Source: Centrapalus pauciflorus (taxonomy: Eukaryota > Streptophyta > Magnoliopsida > Asterales > Asteraceae). From it: a DNA stretch of 64,000 nt. Location: positions 1-64,000 of the forward strand of contig JAANYP010007590.1 in assembly GCA_020465985.1 (NCBI GenBank), read 5' to 3'. The notes under the pieces are model-generated. The model was given only the letters and a program-made list of their open reading frames with translations. It searched no databases and had not been told where the DNA came from. The translations under genes and the position numbers were made by a program. This document shows, piece after piece, positions 59,399 through 64,000 of this stretch. How positions within the stretch are numbered: the stretch's first letter is position 1; each line of letters begins with the position of its first letter.

Positions 59399-60223
59399 AT
59401 GGCAAAAGGAGAAGCATCTACACAAATACGTGATCAAAATGTAACACTTCAATGCCCAAAACTAGATGAAACAAATTATACTACTTGGGCAATCATAATG
59501 GAAACAATATAAAAGGCATATGATCTTTGGGAAACACTTGATGCCTCAGAAGATATAGATGAATGAAAGATGCACACAACAAAAGAAATGATACTAACAA
59601 CTTTGCCACAAGATATTTTAATGCAAGTTTCACAGTATGCAAGTGCGAAAGAAGTATGGGAGTCTATCAAAGTACGATACATGGGAGAAAACCGAGTTCA
59701 ACAAGCACGCCTACAAAGTTTAAGGAGCGAATTGGAGGTTTTAAAAATGAAGAATAACGAGACAGTGAGCAACTTTGCAGGAAGATTAGGAAGCATAAGA
59801 GGCAAGATCAAAAGTATTGGTTCAAATCTTAAAAACAAAATACTCGTAAGAAAGCTACTGAACTCAGTCCCAAAGAAGTTTCTACCGATCGTAGCATCAA
59901 TTGAACAATACTCGGATGTTAATAGCATGTCATTTGAAGAAGCAACAGGAAGAATAATAACTTCTGAAGAACGCCTCAAAAGTCAAGATGAACCACAAGA
60001 ATATCACCAAGGAAACCTTCTAATGGCAACTACAAGAGTTCAACACCATGGAAAAGGTCGAGGAATAAACTTCAATAAAGAAAGAAAAGAACGTGAAAGA
60101 GGTACGAATCAAGAACGAAGCAAGAACGAAATGAGATGTTATGAATGTGGAGAATTTGGTCATTTTGCATATGAATGTTCAAAATGGAAAGAGAAAGACA
60201 AGAAGCACATCTCATCTATCTAA
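59399..60223 (+). pseudogene. Gag of the gag-only element
   Basis: ATG at 59399 (MAKGEASTQIRDQ), ending at 60223, 274 codons. Copia-type Gag: LDETNYTTWAIIMETI near the start, then the UBN2-like region (TLPQDILMQVSQYASAKEVWESIK, ARLQSLRSELEVLKMKNNE), and a zinc knuckle CYECGEFGHFAYEC (about 60137-60178). Two in-frame stops (TAA 59510-59512, TGA 59564-59566) break the N-terminal part; the rest is open. The Gag forms the particle and binds RNA; enzymes would have to come from another element. Confidence 0.85.
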
Positions 60224-60278
60224 GCGAAGACGAACCTACATTGTTGTAAGACAAGATGATCGTGATTAAGGGGGTGAA

Positions 60279-60597
60279 TGATGGATTATTCCCGATCAAT
60301 CTTATATTAGTATGTTAATTATGTAAAGTATGTAAAGTATGATGTATGGATATGTAAATTATAGTAAGTAGAAGGACCTAATTAGTATTTAGGAATACTT
60401 GAAGGGTTGCACCTTTTCCTAAAGGTTGTGACTTTTCATGAAAGGGTACCACGAAGAGTTGCGACTATTCAACGCACCCTTTAGATTATTATATATAGGT
60501 CCAATGTAATCATTTGTAAGTGAGATTTCATAAATATTGTTAATAAAGTTCATATTTGTAAGTAAATCCTGTGTATTTGAGTGTAAAAATCCCAACA
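60279..60597 (+). repeat. 3' LTR of gag-only element
   Basis: TGATGGATTATTCCC ... AATCCCAACA, 319 bp, followed by the TSD copy GTTTT. Confidence 0.93.
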
Positions 60598-61242
60598 GTT
60601 TTTCTACAGATATCTGCAGCTATTCATTCTAAAGAGGAAAGATGGGCTTCAATATCTAAGAAGAAGGCTGAAGGACTTCAATTCTTTGCCCTAGTGTGAA
60701 ATAAAAGCCTTAGCCTGGAAGGAGCTAATCAACATTGGAGACGACCCCTATGCTGAAGTACTTGCTAAGATCATCAAAAGGGAATGTCGGTCTAGAAAGT
60801 TCGAAAGGCTGAATTTCATGATAGGCAAGCGAGTAATGGACAACGCAATAATAGATCCACTAACCAGCAGGCCATGGATGAATATGTATTACAAGCCTGT
60901 AAAGTTCCTAAAGAAGGTCCCACTGAAGAGTATGCCACAAGATGTTTTGAATAACTTGATGTGGTGGTACGTCGATAGTGAGACAGGGGAGGCAGTTATG
61001 GAAGATAAAGAAGGGAACGTATTTTTGAGAGTATATGATCCCCTACACCTTGTCAACCTATCTAAGGATGACCTGCTTAAACTTCATGGTCAGGGAATCT
61101 CTTTTGATGAGACTTTGAGATCTGAAGGCAGGAAATATCAGAAGGTTGTCCAAGTGTATGTTGAGCATGGACTTCATGCTGGTAGCAGTTTAAATAAGCC
61201 TAGTTTTGTAGATTAATGAATATATAACTAGAAGCTATCGTC

Positions 61243-61253
61243 AAGGGGGAGTC
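61243..61253 (+). promoter_or_regulatory. Polypurine tract of copia C
   Basis: AAGGGGGAGTC directly before the 3' LTR, identical to copy A. Confidence 0.85.
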
Positions 61254-61793
61254 TGTTGGTACACTCTGTGTGACGATAGCAGTCTAGATATGTAATAGAT
61301 AGTCAAATTTAATAGATGAGGCTTTATTAATACAAGTCATGTATGTTTGATCATGATTGTGTATGATGTATACATTTGCATGTTAAGTTCTAGATTGTTA
61401 GGATAAGTTCTTGAATGTGAAGATAAGTTCTTAAGGCTAAAGCCACGAACTTAAGTCACCCCATACGAACTTAGCTAGTCTAAGTTCCTAGGTTTTGGGC
61501 TTGAACTTATAAGTTCATGGGCTTAGATTATATAATTAGAACTTAATCAGTTTATTTTGATAACTTTCAGAAAATACGAATTTCAGAGCTAGTATAGTGC
61601 ACGTAAGAGCTAGAAAGAGTTTCAGAGAGTTTCTTGGAGCAATGCACCATGTGGGGTCGGTTGTAACATCGGCTAGCATCATGTTTGGCTCCGTGTTCCG
61701 CGCGTGATCGATCCATTAAGCGTCTAACGAGGATTCCTTACTCGTTGAATGACGTCGCGCCTTGGTTTGATCTGTAGACGTGGTGACGTTACA
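61254..61793 (+). repeat. 3' LTR of copia C
   Basis: 540 bp, TGTTGGTACACT ... GTGACGTTACA, followed by CTCTG (TSD copy). Homologous to 38630-39203. Confidence 0.92.
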
Positions 61794-64000
61794 CTCTGAC
61801 CATTGGTCTGAGGGTGATATGCGGTAGTCATGTCTATGTTTGTACCCAAAGCCCGTTGTAACGACTGCCCGTATCATGATGTAAATCGGCTATCCCTATC
61901 TGAAATGATTGAGAGAGGAACTCCATGTCTGAAGATGACTTCCTTGAGCTAAATTTGAGCCAACTTGTTCATCTTGTCGGTCTCCTTGATTCATTGGAAA
62001 TGCGCGGATTTCGTCAGATGTTCAAATATTACCCAAATTGTGTCATAACCACTGGATGTCTTCGGTAGTTTTGTTATGAAGTCCATGGTTATTCGTTCCC
62101 GCTTCCATTAAGGAACCATAGGTTGTTGCAATAACTCGGATGGTTTCTGATGTTCTTCCTTAACCTTGGAGCATGTTAAACACTTGCTAACATACGTGGA
62201 GATTCAAGCCTTCATATTCGGCCATGAGTATAGCTCCTTCAGATCATGATACATTTTGTCGGATCCACGGTGAACGGCATGCCTCGACTTGTGTCCTTCA
62301 TCCATGAACAGCTTTCTTACTTCTCCAATGTTTGGTAACCAGATTATGTTCATGAAGTATCGGTTCCCATTAGCCCTTATCTTAAATTGTTTGTCAATGC
62401 CTCTCAGGGCTTCATTATTCACATTTTCGTCCTTAACAGCTTCCATGTGCACATCATGAATTAGGGAAGGAAGGTTTGGTTGAATGGTCATGACTAGGGC
62501 TCATACCCTTAATGTCTTAGCTCGCTCCTATCGGCTCAGGGCATCGGCAACTACATTAGCCTTCCTTGGGTGATAATAAATCTCATAATCGTAATCACTC
62601 AATAATTCTATCCATCGGCGCTGCCTCATTCAATTCATTCTGGTTCAAGATGTGTTGGAGGCTCTTATGATCTGTATATACAGTACACTTTTAATCGTAC
62701 AAGTAATGCCTCCAAATCTTAAGGGCAAAGACTACTGCTCCCAGCTCCAAATCATGCATCGAGTAATTCACTTCATGAGTCTTGAGTTTTCGTGAACCAT
62801 ACATATCCCAGACCATTATGTGAAGCGTCGCAGTAGACTACGAAATTCTCGCTTTCTTCGGGTAAGGATAAAATAGGTGTGCAACACAGTTTGTGCTTTA
62901 AAAGCTGAAATGTTGTATCCTGATCATTGCCCCAATTATATTTAATGTCCTTTCGGGTGAATTCTGTCAGAGAACCGGCGATCTTTGAGAAATTTTTGAT
63001 GAATCGCCTATAATAACCGACAAGTCCTAAGAATTGATGTATCTCTGTGGTAGGAGTTGACAAATTCTTGGTAGCCTCGATCTTTGTGGGGTCGACTTGG
63101 ATTCCTTTACTATTGATCATGTGACCGAAGAATTTCAGTTGTCTTAGCCAAAAGTCACACTTAGAAAGCTTGGCATACAGTTGTTCTTTCTCAAATAACT
63201 TCGAAATCATCCTCAAGTGTTGCTCGTGCACTTCCTTGTTTCGTGAGCAGATTAAAAGGTCGTCTATGAAGACAGTCACAAATTTGTATAAGTATGGATT
63301 GCACACCTGATACATAAGGTCCATGAATACTGCTAGCGCATTGGTCAATCCAAATGGCATCACTTGGAATTCATAATGACCGTAACGGAACCTGAAGGCT
63401 ATCTTCGGAATATCTTCCTCACGAACTCTGACCTGATAACCAGACCTCAGGTCGATTTTCGAATAGAATCTTGATCCTTGGAGTTGGTCAAACAAATCAT
63501 CGATCCTTGGGAGTGGGTACCGGTACTTTTTGGTAAGCTTGTTTAGTTCCCGGTAATTAATGCACATTCTGAACATTCCATCCTTCTTCTTTACAAACAA
63601 GACTGGAGCTCCCCATGGGTAAGGAACTTGATTTGATAAATCCTTTATCCAAGAGCTCCTATAGCTGGTTGGATAATTCTTTCATTTATGATGGAACTAA
63701 ACAGTATAGTGCTCAAGCCACAGGTGCAGCACCAGACACTAGTTCAATTTGGAATTCGACTTGCCTTGCTTGCGGGAGTCCATGTAAATCTTCAAGAAAG
63801 ACGTCAGGGTAATCATGAACAACAGGAATTTCTTCGAGCGGCTTCTCCTTCGGCTCTTTCTCTATCATGTGGACCAAGATCACTAGACAACCCTTTCGTA
63901 GACACTTCAGGGTCCTAATGCTAGAGATGATGACCGCCTTGGATGGTCAGGTGCTTCGCATTAGCTAAGGTTATGAGCACCATCTTCTAGTCGCACATGA
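61794..64000 (-). pseudogene. Gypsy E pol: RT, RNase H and integrase start (minus strand)
   Basis: Read on the minus strand from 64000. The pre-RT linker is present with stops (HDYPDVFLEDLHGLPQARQVEFQIEL). RT (63600-62773, open) has VKKKDGMFRMCINYRELNK, MPFGLTNALAVFMDL and FIDDLLICSRN. RNase H begins with FVVYCDASHNGLG and is then broken; YEIYYHPRKANVVADALS is readable near 62540. The integrase zinc region (62491-62204) has HKSRHAVHRGSDKMYHDLKEL; the core reads TAYHPQTNGQSE up to the break at 61794. It continues at 38629. Chromovirus-like. Confidence 0.85.

Larger units (their letters stand above)
57298..60597 (+). mobile_element. Gag-only copia LTR element (TR-GAG-like), complete
   Basis: 3300 bp with two 319-bp LTRs, TSD GTTTT on both sides (57293-57297 and 60598-60602), a tRNA-Met PBS (57619-57629) and a polypurine tract (ATTAAGGGGG, 60265-60274). 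Its only protein is a copia-type Gag; no protease, integrase or RT is present. It resembles TR-GAG elements, non-autonomous LTR elements that keep only gag. By eye the LTRs differ at about 11 of 319 positions. Confidence 0.9.
55011..61216 (+). pseudogene. Extra (envelope-like) ORF of copia C, split by a 3.3 kb element
   Basis: Homologue of 3028-6057. At the start position the ATG is now TTG (LADRAFFNKHN). The N-terminal domain is readable to about 55560 (QLGSADQEDGLIDF, YVKSGLIGQWRYLMH) and then shifts frame. The acidic middle and a Ser/Pro/Thr-rich stretch (about 56330-56460) and coiled coil (56470-56690) follow. The frame breaks at 57240 and is interrupted at 57298-60597 by the gag-only element. 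The C-terminal domain resumes at 60598 (KDGLQYLRRRLKDFNSLP) and is open from 60818 to 61216 (RVYDPLHLVNLSKDDL, GLHAGSSLN), matching copy A closely. Confidence 0.78.
38630..61793 (+). mobile_element. Copia copy C (Sirevirus-type), complete with both LTRs, carrying two insertions
   Basis: A 23.2 kb interval: 5' LTR 38630-39203, PBS, leader, gag, pol to 52969, spacer, extra ORF, PPT and 3' LTR 61254-61793. It includes a 7 kb viral insert in gag and a 3.3 kb gag-only LTR element in the extra ORF, leaving about 12.9 kb of its own sequence. The TSD is CTCTT/CTCTG (4 of 5 bases). The insertion lies in the integrase of gypsy E. Coding parts carry many stops and lost catalytic residues. Confidence 0.9.

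Overview
The window is plant nuclear DNA made almost entirely of nested retroelements. I found no host gene, no rRNA or tRNA gene and no CRISPR array. The evidence is LTRs with TG...CA ends, initiator-tRNA-Met primer sites (TGGTATCAGAGCC), copia and gypsy pol domains, long AT microsatellites, and a plant pararetrovirus. The copia elements have two Gag zinc knuckles and an extra long ORF downstream of pol, which is Sirevirus-type. Their protein style suggests a eudicot with a large genome, possibly Asteraceae, but the species cannot be fixed from this window.

Layout, left block (1-22965). The 3' part of copia copy A (+, 1-6761) sits in the reverse transcriptase region of a gypsy/chromovirus, gypsy A (+, 6762-11858). 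The 3' LTR of gypsy A ends inside the extra ORF of copia copy B (-, 11859-22965). Copy B keeps gag, pol and a 5' LTR (22384-22965) and lies in a gypsy fragment (-, 22966-23333).

Middle block (23334-37815). This holds a decayed fourth copia (+, about 23460-26800). It is followed by gypsy D (+, 5' LTR end 29293, gag, protease, then RT to integrase to about 35493), which is split by a solo LTR (30716-33521, TSD ATTCG) and ended by gypsy E (-, 3' LTR about 35494-37815).

Right block (37816-64000). Gypsy E pol (-) is split by copia copy C (+, 38630-61793). Copy C is itself split twice. Its gag carries a unit-length integrated caulimovirid (-, about 40518-47474) with one uninterrupted 2047-codon polyprotein. 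Its extra ORF carries a gag-only LTR element (+, 57298-60597, TSD GTTTT).

Most interesting points: (1) the open, petuvirus-like viral ORF, with readable integration junctions and an opened promoter region; (2) in copies A, B and C a 3' splice acceptor exactly 2 nt before the start position of the extra ORF, suggesting it is made from a spliced mRNA; (3) in A and C an array of three RNA hairpins between pol and that ORF, with stems that change sequence but keep pairing; (4) dense palindromic words built on TCGA or GAATTC, with different flanks in different elements, in LTRs, leaders and pre-ORF spacers. Almost every retrotransposon ORF has stops or frameshifts, so the block is mostly genomic fossil, with the virus among the youngest layers.
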